Below are positions 23,023-37,061 of a stretch of 64,000 bases of DNA, piece by piece. Every line of letters begins with the position of its first letter. The first letter of the stretch is position 1. This DNA comes from Cyclina sinensis (taxonomy: Eukaryota > Mollusca > Bivalvia > Venerida > Veneridae). The stretch is from positions 20,398,120 through 20,462,119 of the forward strand of contig JAAONU010000001.1 in NCBI GenBank assembly GCA_012932295.1. Direction: 5' to 3'. The position numbers and the translations under genes are program-made. The notes beneath the pieces were generated by a model. The model saw only the letters and a program-made list of their open reading frames with translations. It was not told the DNA's origin and ran no database searches.

Positions 23023-25707
23023 TTATAGAATTAAAAGATACATCAGTGAAAATATCTAGACTAAGAGATATTTTTCAAGTAACTGATCCCAAAATGTTTT
23101 GAACATGCTTATTTTTATCCGATGCAGTTTGTTGGAAGACTTGATTAACTAACTCCAATCGAGAGATTTTTTTCCATAAAACATTCTCATTACAGTGACG
23201 TGTTGCTTATTTGTCTGTGGTATATTCTGCCTGGGGTACGTGTGAATAATCTTTGACTAGATCTATGATTTTTTTTTCATTATAAATACATATCTTTTTT
23301 TTTTTTGCTTATTCATTCTACCTTTTTTTTGAAAACAAAACAATAATGATCAAACAACAAACAATATGAAGAAGCCCTAAAAACTATGTCAAAATCATAA
23401 CACAAACACATTGTTTTTTGTTTTTGTTTCTTTTTTTAATTATTTGTTCACATTTAGAAGTCGAATGATTTTTATTTTGATCATAAATAGATTCATTACA
23501 TTTAATTATCTAATTAAAATATGTATCTGCATGGAAGCTTCTTAACTAAAAACCATGCAGACATGTTAATTGGAATAAGCTATTACATAATGTTTTCACA
23601 AGTGTGACTGATCAAAAGTAATACAATCAATTTGTAAGATCACTTGCCATAAAATTTTGCTATTTGTCTCAACTTTATCATTGATTGGGTCATAAAAAAG
23701 TTAATTACTTTGTTTTGACATCTATGCAGAATATACAATGGTCCCATTTGGGCAGGTTAATTTGCATAAATCCCACAGTATAAGGCGTGATTTATGGATC
23801 TTTGACATTTCATTGGATATTAATTTATAAGCAGACACAAATTTCTACTTGATGGACATGCCATATTATTATTTTTCAAACAATATCCCAACGTGAAAAT
23901 ACACTGTAGTGTGAATTTCCATTCCAGTGAAACAAATGTTAACACATTAGATCACCTAAATTCACTTCTTATAACACTTAAATGAAAAAGAATTTGTTTA
24001 TGGCGTAAACATCAAATGAGGAAGTTTTACGCAGCATGTAGAAACGTGGAGGAAATAGTTTTATATAGAACCACAACATGGAAGAAATTGGAAAATTTAT
24101 TAAGGTAAAATTACAACCCGGTCTCCCACAAAGTTTGAATTTACTTATAAAAATCGAGAAGTAATCACATTATTTTATTTAATTTACAATTTATAGCATG
24201 TTATTTTTATAAGTGTGCCTTTATCGTGTTTCTTGCACTTGTGGTTTAGTGTTATTTTTTCATTTAAAAACGAATTTGTTATGAGCAATGTAATTCTGCA
24301 TTACTGCCTGGTACAGTAGGGATAAATCTACGTCACAGCCAAAAATTGCGGCGGAAACTACCGATGTCGAAACGGAAACAGCCGATCATCAAAAACACGT
24401 TTTTTCTTATCAAAAGCAATATTTTCATAATTTTGCAATTAAACCATTTTAATCAGTACATTATGATTATTTTGAATAGACAAAGTTGCTATAGTCGTGT
24501 CACATGACCTTTAAGCGTTTAAAAGAAGATGTGATATATCTTTGATGGTTGAAATCCTTATGTCGTTAAATTAATTCCGCCAAGTCTCTTAAAACGGTTT
24601 CTTTTCTACATGTCTTCCCTGACCCTAACGGCGTCGGGAAACAGTTCAAGTCTTCCCTGACACCTTGGGACAATAGTTTAGACTCTTCCCCAAACACACA
24701 GGAAATAACTGTTTTATTACCTAATGTTCTATATAACTGTTTAAATACCTAATATTCTATACAGTTACAACTTAAAAACTATGGTTAAAATCTTCAGATT
24801 TACACCATGATTTTTTCTCACTTTTCTTCAAGATTCAAGTTTTTTTTTTCACCAGCTGTCAGCTAAGGAGTAGTAAGTGACAACGCTTTGAATTTGTTAT
24901 TTCAAAGTTAAATATGGAAAAACCTGACTGCTGGTAAATACGAGTTTTTATGTAACCATGTGGGATTTTTTTCTTCTCTTTTGTAGAGGCCATTATTTTT
25001 TATATTTTTTGTAACAAAGTCTATGTTCCTATTCCACTTCTTATAACTGTTTCGTGTCTCACTATTAGCTACTTTACTTGAACGGAAGTGCATTAATTCC
25101 ACCTCACCAGACTTCCTGCAGTAAAAGTTGCTGTAAATGGAAAGTGTCTTTTTTTCTCCTAATAGTATTCCAAAGTAATAGTAACAAGATATGGGACGAC
25201 TAATCTTTTCACAGTGGCATTTAAAAATAGCTTGAACTTTCAAATAAGAGGCCCATTTTATATGCTTTGCTACACAAAATATACTATGTTGAGATATGTA
25301 ATTCTATATTACATAAAGTCTTTCGACTCGTTTCTGTTTGGATATACGAACACAAGTTAATTCTTTTGTTTCGGAGACAACATTTTAACCATCTTCTAGG
25401 TCGCTCCAAAAAGAGTTTTTGTTGTTGCTGTCTTGGTGCCTTTCATTTCATTATTGCTTCACGTAATCCCGCTAGAATATCTTTGATAGTAGTTTGTTTC
25501 TGATAATGACTTCTCATTTGTGCTAAAGAAATATGACAAAAAGAATCCCTCACATTTGCACGGAATATAATGATGTTGTTATTTTTTTTTCTTAAAAAAA
25601 TAAAATCATATATCATATAGATAAAAAGCTGACTGATCATTACAAACCTGAAAAAATCAGAATATTTGTAATATAAATTAAGTCAATGTAAAAAGGAAAA
25701 AAATACA
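23023..25707. other. Non-coding stretch
   Basis: No supported gene. It contains several T-rich homopolymer runs (23270-23320, 23415-23440, 24840). Confidence 0.45.
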
Positions 25708-25947
25708 TTAATACAAGTTTGATACAATACATACAATAAGTAATACAAATATAAAAGCAAGTATGAGTAATTGTAGATTCTCTAAAATTTTCTTATTTAC
25801 AACAATTCTTTCGGTTAATTCGAATTTGATAGTTTTGTTTGTCAATTGTTTACCAATTAAAGTGTCTCTCCCAGCGTCTTTCACAAATTTGATGCCCGCG
25901 AGTTGTTTCAATCGAAGCAGTTTGAAAAGTGAAACACACGCAACTTT
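25708..25947 (-). CDS. Possible terminal exon of an unrecognised protein with a C-terminal membrane segment
   Basis: On the minus strand an open stretch of about 79 codons follows an acceptor-like GTTGTCAG (cag at 25948-25950) and ends at TAA 25708-25710. The translation starts KVACVSLFKLLRLKQLAG, continues through a charged region, and ends with one strongly hydrophobic segment (LLILAFIFVLLIVCIV) and a short tail. The 5' part is less AT-rich than the surroundings. I do not recognise a family. No partner exon was identified. It may be a tail-anchored or single-pass protein exon, or chance. Confidence 0.25.
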   Translation of the reverse strand, partial: KVACVSLFKLLRLKQLAGIKFVKDAGRDTLIGKQLTNKTIKFELTERIVVNKKILENLQLLILAFIFVLLIVCIVSNLY

Positions 25948-26007
25948 CTGACAACATGTGCTCCGGATGAAAACTTGTTTGATAATTATAACCTTACAGA
26001 ATGACAT

Positions 26008-27741
26008 GCAATTTGTAGAAAAGAGAAAAGATACATCATTATGCTATTTTTTATCCCCTTTCTGTAAAACGATAAAGTAACAGCATTTTGTTTTATGCTC
26101 ATATTCGACATTGAAATACTTGTGCAAATCGCTGCCTTTCTAGACAGTTTTTATCTTCCAAAGCATTGTGGTCATTTAATTTCTCTTTTAAGTTATGTAA
26201 ATGTTTTAATAATTTTATTGTTTCCTTGAATCAACTATGCTTTTTATTTCAATTTTTTTTTACAATTACATAAAATCGAATAATTACTAATTCAAATATT
26301 AAACTAGAAGTAAAGTATAACATATATATATAAAATAAGGGATTCATTTACATGTCATTGAGCAGCTGAAATGAAAAATACTGCTTTAAAAATCCATAAG
26401 ACCTCTTTCAAAAGAACCTTTAAAAATTCTAATTTAAAATTGCTGTATCAGATATACAGGCACATTTCCTTTAAAGCTTGTTGTTTTTCTAGACTTGGCA
26501 GCGTCCAAAATGGAGTGATTAAATTCAAGCTAATTCTTAGATACGTGGTCCTTTAACAGATTTGATGTTCAATTTATTTTTCTTAGAAGGTTACCTTCTA
26601 CAATGAATGAACTGAATTGTTTCTGTCAAGAAACAAATAAAAATAGCACTTATAAACAAACAAGCAAAACTATTTACAAGCACAAAAATATTTAAGGGCA
26701 ATTCTGTCCTTTGTTAATGATTCCACTGTTTACCATATTATAGAATATGAAATCGGACTTACCGTCATAGTGATGGGTTTGAAAGTATTGTGTTGTATAC
26801 ACTTTTTGTACTTTTATTGCTGTTTGATACTGAATAAATTTTGTTCACCAAAAAATATAGGTTTCTTTAAATACTGTAACTTTTTAACTGTTAGGTGTAT
26901 ATACGAAAATTACTATACACGCAATTTAGTTAATAAAACAATATAAGGTACAAGTATATTTAAAAGCCAAACATTATGAGATTCTATTATGACAATCCTT
27001 TTGTGTATTGACGCAAGAATGTGCCAGACCTAACAAAAGTCTTGAAAATATGATATTGGAAATACCCTTGATACATTAGTACAACTGCTCACCAAACAGA
27101 CAAACAGATATTTATCAGTACATGTCTTCTGATAAATGTCAGCTCTTGGTCAGAAAAAAAAAATGTTAATACATGTTCCAAAAAAAGTTTTTTGAACTTT
27201 TAACATCCCGATGTGGAGTTGTAAGGGTTCACATTAATGGCAAGGAAAACGTATAAATGCCAATTCTATGAACAGTACTAAACATCAAAGCTAATCAATA
27301 TTTACACAAAGTGATACGATTTCTAAAATCAAAGTGAACTGGTGATTAAATAGTATAAATGCAAGGCGGAAAAAATACTGAAGAATTTAAGTATGTTTAA
27401 TTAAAAATGATATAATAATTACCACGGAACGAATTGCACATGGTTTTTGTATGCAAAACTATATATATACATATGAAGAAAGTGTCCTCTCCGTTTACAA
27501 TCAATCTGCGTTGATTCCCATTTAGAAAAGAAAACAAACAAAAGGACTAATTTATTGATGCATTCGACCACAGACATACCATGTCAACCTACCCTAGTGC
27601 CTGTAATTTTCCACTAAAATCTTATGGCGGGGTATATTTTCTAAAAATGAATTTTGACGAGAAAGTCATTATGTTTATTTCAATTCCAACTATTGCAATA
27701 TTATTAGAAGAGAGAGAAACATTTTCATCAATGTACTTAAT
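26008..27741. other. Non-coding stretch
   Basis: No supported gene, RNA or repeat. The 26371-26556 frame has no recognisable domain. Confidence 0.45.
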
Positions 27742-28000
27742 CCGTCTCCGTGGCCTAGTGGTTAAGGCGTCCGCTTACGGTGCGGGAGGTGGAAGGTTCG
27801 GGTCCTATCAGGTTCTGATGCGTCCAATCGGTGAGCCGCTAGCTAGTTAAAAAATGGTTACCGATTGCTTGTCCGCCTGGCGCCTAGCACATAGGATAAG
27901 GAATGGGGGAGTAAATGTGTACACTATTAGAGGTGTCTCCTAAGCCCTAGAGGCTGGCCCTTTCAGTAGGGATGATACTATAATATATAAACAAGCACTT
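27742..28000 (+). mobile_element. tRNA-derived SINE
   Basis: The head has an A box TGGCCTAGTGGTTAAGGCG (27751-27769) and a B box GGTTCGGGTCC (27795-27805), with normal internal-promoter spacing of about 26 bases between them. A non-tRNA body of about 190 bases follows and ends in an AT-rich tail near 27980-28000. The tRNA-like part does not close into a good cloverleaf. Flanks GTACTTAAT (left) and GCACTTTAAT (right) may be a decayed target-site duplication. The body differs from the SINE at 7.75-7.95 kb, so two SINE types are present. Confidence 0.65.
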
Positions 28001-31000
28001 TAATCAGTTATAAGAATAAATCGTGTTTGTGTTTACTTGAAGGACTTATAAACGGTTTTCGTTTTTTTTTTTGGTAGGTTTTAGATATCCGTATCTGTCG
28101 TCATCAAACATGTCAAAAATCAACACATAAGAAAATAAATCAGATTTATCTATAAGAAATAATATGAAATGGAATTTAGAGCAAGCTGACAAAAACATAT
28201 CAGCTTGTAGGAAATTGCACTTTCTTTAATGGTAGATTCATGCGTACAAGTGGAGGACTGGTTCATTTCAGTTTCAAGTATCGTTATATTATATTATTAC
28301 TGGGATAACAACTCATTTGCAGCCTACTTATATATACAAGACGTCTTGAAACAGTGCCAAACAATTGTCTGGAGCCAAACATTTCTCTAATATAAACGTG
28401 TAAGGAATTTTTACATTTTTCGACACTGTTTTATCTGTACAGCCTTTTGTTTTTCGAATATATGTAATAAGATATATGAATGTCCGATGCTATCGATAAA
28501 AAACGAATGAACCTACTAGAAAAGAACTGTCCTCTTAGCGTACACAAATTTCCAGGAAAGGATGTTCCGTTTTAGTCAAACGAAGTTTTAAAATCATTGA
28601 ATACTGGGTGGGGATAGGGTGGTGAGAGGAGACAAAGCTGATGAAAGTGTACTGTATAATAAAAGTCTTGCAAAAAAACTATTCATGAGACACTGGTGTA
28701 GGTTGGTGAACGATCTTCCTTAACAAATTGGTTTACACCTTGCATAGTTTCATCAAAGTGTTGGGATGGAAAAAAAAACCTTGTGTTAACACTACTTATA
28801 ACTTGACGTAAAGAGTTTACAAATAAAAGACTTATTGTCTAAAAGTCTAAGTGTCGAAAATCCATAAATATTTATGATTTTCTAATATATGACTTCCATT
28901 AGTACAAGGCCTGAATGATTGGCATCGCACTTAAATCAACACACTGTCATGTTAAATGTATTAAAGAAGCTTATACTAAGTTCTTGTTGTTATTGTCTGT
29001 TTATTTGAAGGTTCGAAGGTTTTTCATTCATGCCTATCGATATTGTACATGATGATATGAAATGACTTTGTAAGGAAACGTTTTGGATACATAAACTTAA
29101 GACACTGCATCCAGATGGCATGAATTCAAATGTCATATATATGACACATAACGATTTCCAAGTTTGCTGTAGTACAGTATTTATCGTTGGTTTCTATTTT
29201 TCTTTGTTTATAAACGCCTTCTATAGGAATTCGTTGTATCTATAATGATCCGATACTCATTATTATTTAATGCAATAACCCTTACTTCGTAAATATGAGT
29301 TATGCAGTATTTTATCATTGCGTCCTTTGCCTTGGTATGTTACGACTTTTGGCGCCGCCGCCCTTATTTTACGCGGACGTTACGTCATTCCGTTATTATT
29401 ATTGTTTTTGTTTCTTACCCTGATGAAGCCTCACGGCGAAGCATTGGTATTACAATAAAAATAACATTTTTTTCGTGTTTAGTGGTATTCTCCTCCATAC
29501 ATACTTGAAGGTTGTAAATTTAGAAGAACATTTCTTCTGTTTTCGTCAAAATCTGCGACATGACTTTATTTCACAGTAAAAGAACTAACTAATATAACTA
29601 ATATTTTGAAGGTTCAGTTTGGTATAATAGCCCTTCTTTTAGTTTTTTAGTATTTTTCAAAACGATATTTGTATGCATTTAAAAATGTTTTAGTGCAACT
29701 TTTCTTAATAGTTTTATTTCTAAGATATTAAAACGAAAATATGGTGTACCCTTTTCAAACTAATTATGTTAACAGAGCACAAATATGGCGTCACTAGACA
29801 TAACGTGTCAAAACAAAATACAAACTGTTATAATTTCAAGAATTTTAAAAACTAATATCACTGTGCATGCTATTTTTTTTCTATATTATGTATATTTATA
29901 TCTATATTACATGGTAATATTGATTTCTGCCATTGCTATACACGAACCTCACCATGGTTGTAAGACCTTCTGAATTAATACAAAACTTGCAACTTGAAAT
30001 GATTTCAAAACTTCTCATGCAACACTTTCTTTGAGTTATTGCATGTATCGGAACATTTGTGTTGAAGCAGTGATTCAAAAAGCAATTATTAGATATATTT
30101 TTCCGCCTTCTGTAAAACTCAAAAGTCTAATGTTTCATAACAATTACTATTCAGACGCAGAAAACACCGAAGACACATTATTAGCCGACAAATCGGGACA
30201 CGAGCGTTGTTAATTACAAAAAAAAGACCTTGAAGCACAACATCATGTAGGCGTAAATGTGTTGGATACAACTGACTTCAGTTACTGAGACATGTCAACA
30301 ACAACAAAAAAATACATGTATATATCTATTTTCAACATTGCATCAAGTAATTTACTGACCTAAACTTAATGTCCTATTCAATAAGTAATAAGTAATTGTA
30401 AAAGAAACGGGAATTGGCTGTTATTAAATGATCCCTAATTTCGTCATGCAGTGCCACACGACGCAGCAGTTACTTCCCTGAATTAGGGGAGACTACTGAG
30501 TAGAACAGCTTTTTAGTTGCAAGGCCGAACCCACTTGATAAATATTTAAATGATGTGTTCGAGTATTAAGAACGTACTGATTATCATCAAACATGAAATT
30601 TTCATTTTCATAGAGATGAAATATTTAATTATTTTCTCATGTTAAATGTGATTTTTTTTCCAATAACCGACATAATAATTAAAAAAATAACTGTCAATAT
30701 CAACTTTTCCTCAATATCTACCGTAACGTTTACAATATCAAATATAGTCGGCTCTGTTGTAATAAAGAAATATATTATTAACAACACTGTCTTGACAACT
30801 ATCGATACATGTAAAAAGATATCTAAAAAAGTGACGAATGTACATTAAAAAATAGTTATGTAAATGCTCGCAATGTCACTGAACTAGATTAGACTTAACT
30901 GTCATTTATTGAGAGGCTGTCATTGAGAGTATAAAGAAAACATAATTTAACGGTGACCGTCGTAATATTTCTGTGAACATTCAGATGTGCAGTAGTTGCA

Positions 31001-32771
31001 TAATGCCTATAAGCTATTTACGTTAAGAGATTGCTTTCGTTTTTCTTCCGGTGTTTGATATAGTATAGTTTCATTTATAAAATGAATGAGAAATTGGTAT
31101 TAATCATTTTCTTAAATATAAAACAGGGGTAAACAATATGATCGGACATTTGATTGTTTTTATTTCCTAAAAACTTATAATGCTCTGAGTTTGGTACGCA
31201 GTAATAACTGTATATGAAATAATATGTTAAAACGGTTAGTGACTTAGCACTGAATGATGACCTGGTGTTACCACGCTGTTGTCTTGGAGGCACAATGCGG
31301 CTGGATTTGTTGGTAGATCAAAATGTAAACGAGTTACCAACTACGGCGTCTTCTGCATACTGATTACTTACGTACATTATACAGACAAACTGATATATTT
31401 TGTTATATAAGAAGTTTTACAATATGTTTCAGACAAATAACCATGAAAACTATTAAGTATTTCTTTGTTTCAAGAAATAAGGTTTAGTTTTATCAAAGGC
31501 AATGTTACTAGTGCTATAATGTCGTGTGCCGAGACTAAAAATTGTAATAAGGTATCTCCTGAAATCAATATTCAGTGTAAATGATGGAAACCTTTCATGC
31601 TACACATTCAAGAAAAAGTTGAGTTCTCATTTTGAACCCTTTTATAAGAAATTAACAAACTGTAAGCTGAAACACAATAAGTCAGAAATGAATAATACGC
31701 TCTTGGTGAACTGCGACTGATATTCTTTTAAACTCTTAGAATGAACATATCTCGAATTCATTTCGTGACATTTTCAGCATTATCTACGAAATCTGGTAAT
31801 ATATTTCTAGTTCTATACCGTCACGTTTTGTAAACATAGACGAACGTGTATATAAGAGTTCTTAAAATAATTACATGCTGAAAACTTTATCCACAAAAAA
31901 GACAATAAAAATGATGTGAGATTTTCCTTACGAATTTTAAATAATTATGTATTTACACCTTTGAGAACAACACGTGAAAAGAGACGTTTGAGTAGAAATA
32001 ACCTTTGCAATGTCTTGACAGAACAAGGGAATGAATTTTAAGCTGTCTTTCTACATACACCTCTGTCAAAGAAATAAACTGTTTTATTATATAACCTATA
32101 AATAGCTTTGAAATGCCTTTCTCTGACTGGTGCAGCCTTAACATTCTGTAAAAAAAATAACGGTTAATATCAGTCTGAGAGCATATTGACCGGCTTTTTC
32201 AAAAAAGATAGATTTCCTGGAAATCCCTCGTATCTGTATATAATTCGGGACATTTCCGGCAAAACGACTCACTTCCGGGAAATGACGAAGGCCGTTTCGG
32301 CTAATTCCGTTGAATGCGCCACCTGACAGGATGTTGTGAAATATGACGTTTCCGATGCGTTTGTTTGACAGCAATAATATTATACAAGTATTAGCATTTC
32401 CAAAAATGCTTGAAATCGCCGTTCAGCCACGTATGACGTCTAATCCATAGATGCATGAATTTCATGCTCGTCATTCATTAATTTGATAATTTTATAACAT
32501 GCTTTGCAGTGAAAAGAATATAAGAATAGTACATGTGCAATTTAAACAGAATAAATTTAAGGTAAAAAATACGATATTGCCCTGACTCTTATCAAGCATA
32601 TATAAAACTAGGATATATCCTGATCAAACTCCTCGCACTGGTTTCGTCACGCTTTGTTACTGTTTCTGTACTGATCGAGGGAAGTAACCGCTGCGGGGAG
32701 TTTGTATCCTGATTAGAATCGCCCGGAAGCAAGCATTTTTTTTTTCTAGAAGTGCAAGTTTTGGAAAAACA
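28001..32771. other. Long non-coding stretch
   Basis: No supported gene in about 4.8 kb. A short piece at 29325-29475 (CCTGATGAAGCCTCACGGCG then AATAAA) resembles 3'-end debris of retroelements but is too short to classify. Confidence 0.4.
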
Positions 32772-33247
32772 AACAAAACAGGACATCCTTATTCTGCGGC
32801 CCTGCGGCCCTATATGCGGCCTCATTTGCGGCTCTAGTTTTATCACCTATTGTTCTGTAACTGTCATAGTATATGTAAAAACAAATAATAACTTTTTTGA
32901 TTTCTTATTTTATTGTTTTATGTCATAGATAAGATGAAAAGGCGCACGTTCCTATTTGTTTTGAAGCTTGTATGACGCAATTATATTAAAATTAGCACCA
33001 TAATCAATAGTACTGATTAAACTTTTATATGTTTGTTTGATGAACAGCATTATAAAAAAATTGAATTAATTGAAGAACGACATTAACAACTGTAAATAAT
33101 TTAAGAAAATTATCGAAAATTAACGATGTGACAGTTACAGAACAATAGGTGATAAAACTAGAGCCGCAAATGAGGCCGCAAATAGAGCCACAAAGAGGGC
33201 CGCAAATAGGCCCGCAGGGCCGCAGAATAAGGATGTCCAACAAAACA
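32772..33247. mobile_element. MITE with long unequal inverted repeats and exact 9-bp target-site duplication
   Basis: The element spans 32781-33238, starting GGACATCCTTATTCTGCGGC and ending with its complement. It is flanked by exactly AACAAAACA on both sides (32772-32780 and 33239-33247). The arms are about 90 and 110 bases. The inner part is well matched, including TAGTTTTATCACCTATTG and its complement. The GC-rich outer part carries a different number of ~11-base GGCCGCAAAT-type units: about three on the left and five to six on the right. The interior (~32880-33127) is AT-rich and non-coding. A 9-bp duplication with long inverted ends fits a non-autonomous Mutator-like element best. The short open frames inside it are by-products. 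Confidence 0.8.
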
Positions 33248-35929
33248 TAATCTTATTTAGACTACATTCTCTAGTTAAAATGATATGTAGCCAAAATATT
33301 GCGATTATCCTGTGTTTATCTTGCAAGAGCCTGAAGACTGGTACTGAGTTCGTAAATTGATCATGGTATTTTTTAGTTGTACGAATAAGTAACCCTACAA
33401 ACATGGCGGTTGGGCGAGTCCATTTACGCATCCCTTGCTGAAGATTTTTGACGTCCATTTTGTTATCATGTGATATGTTTTATTTACTTTGATTGGCTAA
33501 AGGCAGACGGTGTACAGGCAAAACTGTTCAAATCTTGTTAATTGTATATATCGCCGTCCAGGAACGGCGATAATTATAGGAACAAAATGTGCCATATAAA
33601 AGCTATTTATAGATTATATAATAAAACAAATATGGACTTTTTAGCTGGTAAATATGATGTGATATGTACCTAAAAATTAATATTGACCGAGGCGATAGCC
33701 GATATCTGTATATAATGAATAATAATAAATACTGAATTTTTCTACACACACAAAAAAGAAATGAAAAAAATAAAAGAATTTTACTACAGAAAATATCATA
33801 ATTAAATCTTTTTTTTTCTCAGTTATGTTTGGTTAGTTCATCGTCAGATGATTTTAAGTTTTGTTTTTACTCTAGTAGCTACTAATATTATATATAAATC
33901 ATATTTTTTCCAAAAATATTGTCAACTCAAATAATAACGAAGTCATACTAATGAAGGTCATTAATACTGCAACAGTATTGTTTTATCTTGTTTGAATTGA
34001 TTATAATGTTAATCATTTAGCATAATTTCACTGCGTTTTTATAGCATTGTCATGTTTACGGAAAATGTAATATAGTTTATAAAATCATGTTAGAAAAACA
34101 CCATCCTGAAACCAGCCTCTCTCTCAACAATGACTGAATGGCGCGGATATTTGACAAAGTAACTACGTTATCTTACTAAGATCGATGGTCAAAGGTTCGG
34201 GGTTCTTTTACATTGTTTCATTTGGTAACAAAAAGTATCAAGCTATGTTACTAAGATACTACAACACTCGTCTATTATTAGTTCCCTCGTGGTGTCCTAC
34301 AAAAGGAGATGATGGGTTTTTACCCAAAGGTCGTTAGAATCTGGCTAATGTGATGCGAGATTTTGTTATGAAACCTGGACGATAGTCACCAGTGTTAAGT
34401 GTGTAACATGTGTCGACATTGCTTTCGAATTTCTCAGGCGTCTGTTTGTCAGCTGTCTGTATCTGCGTCAGAATGAACAAAAGGATACAACAATAACTAG
34501 TAAAGTTCAGAGCTACACTAAAAACAACTACAAATAAATAATATGAAAGAGAAAAGTATACTAACTACACATAAAAGTTAAAAATTTGTTCTTCAGCCGG
34601 GATTCTTCTGACTGTTTAAAAATCTACAAAATCTGAACTATAAGGACCGAGAGCGACAGGATATTTCTTAATTGCCAGCAAGACTCCAATGACTTAGTAT
34701 TTTCTGACTCGATAAAAACGTGTTCTATTATAGTTTTCTTAATGCATATGAGATTGGCCATTGTTATAACGTTGTTTACGTGCTGTTGTCTTGCGTAAAC
34801 ACTAAAGATAGTATCACCGAATATCCATGGCCTTTTACATTTTTGTACCAATTTGTATCTCCAACGCCAAAATTTTTACCTTTTCAAAAAAAGTGTTCCA
34901 GCCGACAGTTTAACTCTTATATTAAGGCTTATCTTTCAGTTACAGAAATATCCAGGTCACGTCTTACTTAACTGAGTGAAACATTATTACGTCAGAACAA
35001 TAAACACCATAGCAGTTCTTTTCACTAATAAATATTCGCAGAGAAAGGATGATTTCAAGGATTGTTTCTACAACATAATCTCGCCTACACTCTCTTATAG
35101 CTGTAAGAGGAAGTCACAAAGAGCCTACTAGAGGAAAAACAATATGGGCATACAACAGCTTTGCACTAAATCCTTGAATCTAATCAGCTTGAAAACCAAT
35201 CTTAGTAGGTTTGTTTTTACATACGAAAGTCACTATAACAAGACATAGCTATAAATGACAGTCGTTATTCTGAAGCGTTATGTTAAATCATGGAGTGTAT
35301 TTTAACTTCGACTTTAACGGCTTTCTTTCCCTGGGGAACTATTTCAAAAATTACTTTGGCATAAAAAATAAGTGACAAACTCAAATCTGGCCACCTTAGT
35401 ATTTAAGAAAACCTATATTTGTTAACTGATGACACTGAATTACGCAGTATTGAAATAGATCATATCATGAACATATTCGTTTTATCTGTATATGTATATT
35501 CGAGAGTTTGATTCCACAACTCACTGCATTTATTAATTTTCACTGAAGAAACTGACCGGTAATTGACCTCTGGCAGAAAAGGACATTAATTTAGATATAG
35601 TAAAGGTAACCTATAATTAAATGCTATAAATATATACTGACTCCTTATCCGACTGCACAATATGAGACGAAGGTCAATCAAAATTTAATAACAGTAGAAA
35701 TCGTAACTTATTCACATACCATTTCGGAACAAACATGTTTCCATTTTTTGCACCGCAACTTTATAAAAAGCTATAGGTATGATAGTCGTGTGTCACTTAC
35801 GCCCAAAAAGCACGAAGCTAATCTATTTATAAACAGAAGAGATAAAAAGACATTTTTATTAATAAAAAGTAAAAACGAAACGCTTTTGTAACTTTATCAA
35901 ATAAAGTTGAATTTTTGCAATTTTAACAA
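33248..35929. other. Non-coding stretch
   Basis: No supported gene. The 34624-34971 frames on both strands lack domains. Confidence 0.45.
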
Positions 35930-36720
35930 TATCAAATATTGCAAAAATGTTGAAATTCTAACTAAATCAACGAGAGCATAAATGTTGAAATTCTAACTAA
36001 ATCAACGAGAGCATAAATGTTGAAATTCTAACTAAATCAACGAGAGCATAAATGTTGAAATTCTAACTAAATCAACGAGAGCTGAAATCTAAATCAACGA
36101 GAGCCAAAATGTTGAAATTCTAACTAAATCAACGAGAGCATAAATGTTGAAATTCTAACTAAATCAACGGGAGCTAAAAATTAATCAACGAATGTTGAAA
36201 TTCTAACTAAATCAACGACAGCTAAAATCTAAATCAACGAATATTGAAATTCTAACTAAATCAAGGAGAGCTAAAATGTTGAAATTATAACTAAATCAAC
36301 GACAGCTAAAATGTTGAAATTCTAACTAAATCAACGACAGCTAAAAACTAAATCAACGAGAGCTAAAATGTTGAAATTCTAACTAAATCAACGAGAGCTA
36401 AAATGTTGAAATTCTAACTAAATCAACGACAGCTAAAAACTAAATCAACGAGAGCTAAAATTCTAACTAAATCAACGAGAGCTTAAATGTTGAAATTCTA
36501 ACTAAATTAACGAGAGCTAAAAACTAAATCAACACGGGCTAAAATGTTGAAGTTCTAATAAAATCAACGAGAGCTAAAATGTTGAAATTGTAAGTAAATC
36601 AACGAAAGCTAAAATTTTGAAATTCAAACTTAATCAGCGAGAGCTTAACTGTTTAAATTCTAACTAAATCAGCAAGAGCTAAAATGTTGAGATTCTAACT
36701 TAATAAAATAGAGCTAAAAT
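35930..36720 (+). repeat. 35-bp minisatellite with interspersed ~22-bp short units
   Basis: The main unit is 35 bases. It starts ATGTTGAAATTCTAACTAAA and ends with a TCAACGAGAGC word plus a short A-rich linker. Identical units occur at the left end (35950-36085). Further right, short units lacking the TTGAAATTCTAAC portion alternate with full units, and CGACAG replaces CGAGAG in blocks. Copies become more diverged towards 36720. Roughly two dozen units in all. Confidence 0.9.
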
Positions 36721-37061
36721 TACCTATGTTGAGAAACAATCTTCGACATTGAAAGATAGAATATATTACTTCTGATTGTTTTAGTTTATGTTATAGTTGC
36801 AGGATGACCTCATAAATGCTCGCTATCACATCAGTTTTATTACTCAGATATACACATAAAACCGGTGATAATAGAAAGCTTTATGTAACATAAAACACTA
36901 AACTGTTAAGATGCGGAGGGTGAGGGAAAAAAACGTCATGGAACAAACTGACAAACACCTACTAGAGACAATGCAGTAAAACTTTCATCATTTTCAAAAC
37001 CCTTGATGTACTTGATGATAAAGTGCATGGAAGAAAATCAGACAACTTTCACAATGCTACT
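36721..37061. other. Spacer between two minisatellites
   Basis: Unique-looking AT-rich sequence separating the 35-bp and 28-bp arrays. Nothing further is seen. Confidence 0.4.

Noticed and set aside
29325..29475. CCTGATGAAGCC...CGGCG...AATAAA piece resembling a retroelement 3' end
   Set aside because: Too short and no coding remnant to assign a family.
34624..34971. Overlapping 75- and 83-codon frames on opposite strands
   Set aside because: No domain, motif or splice context; probably chance.
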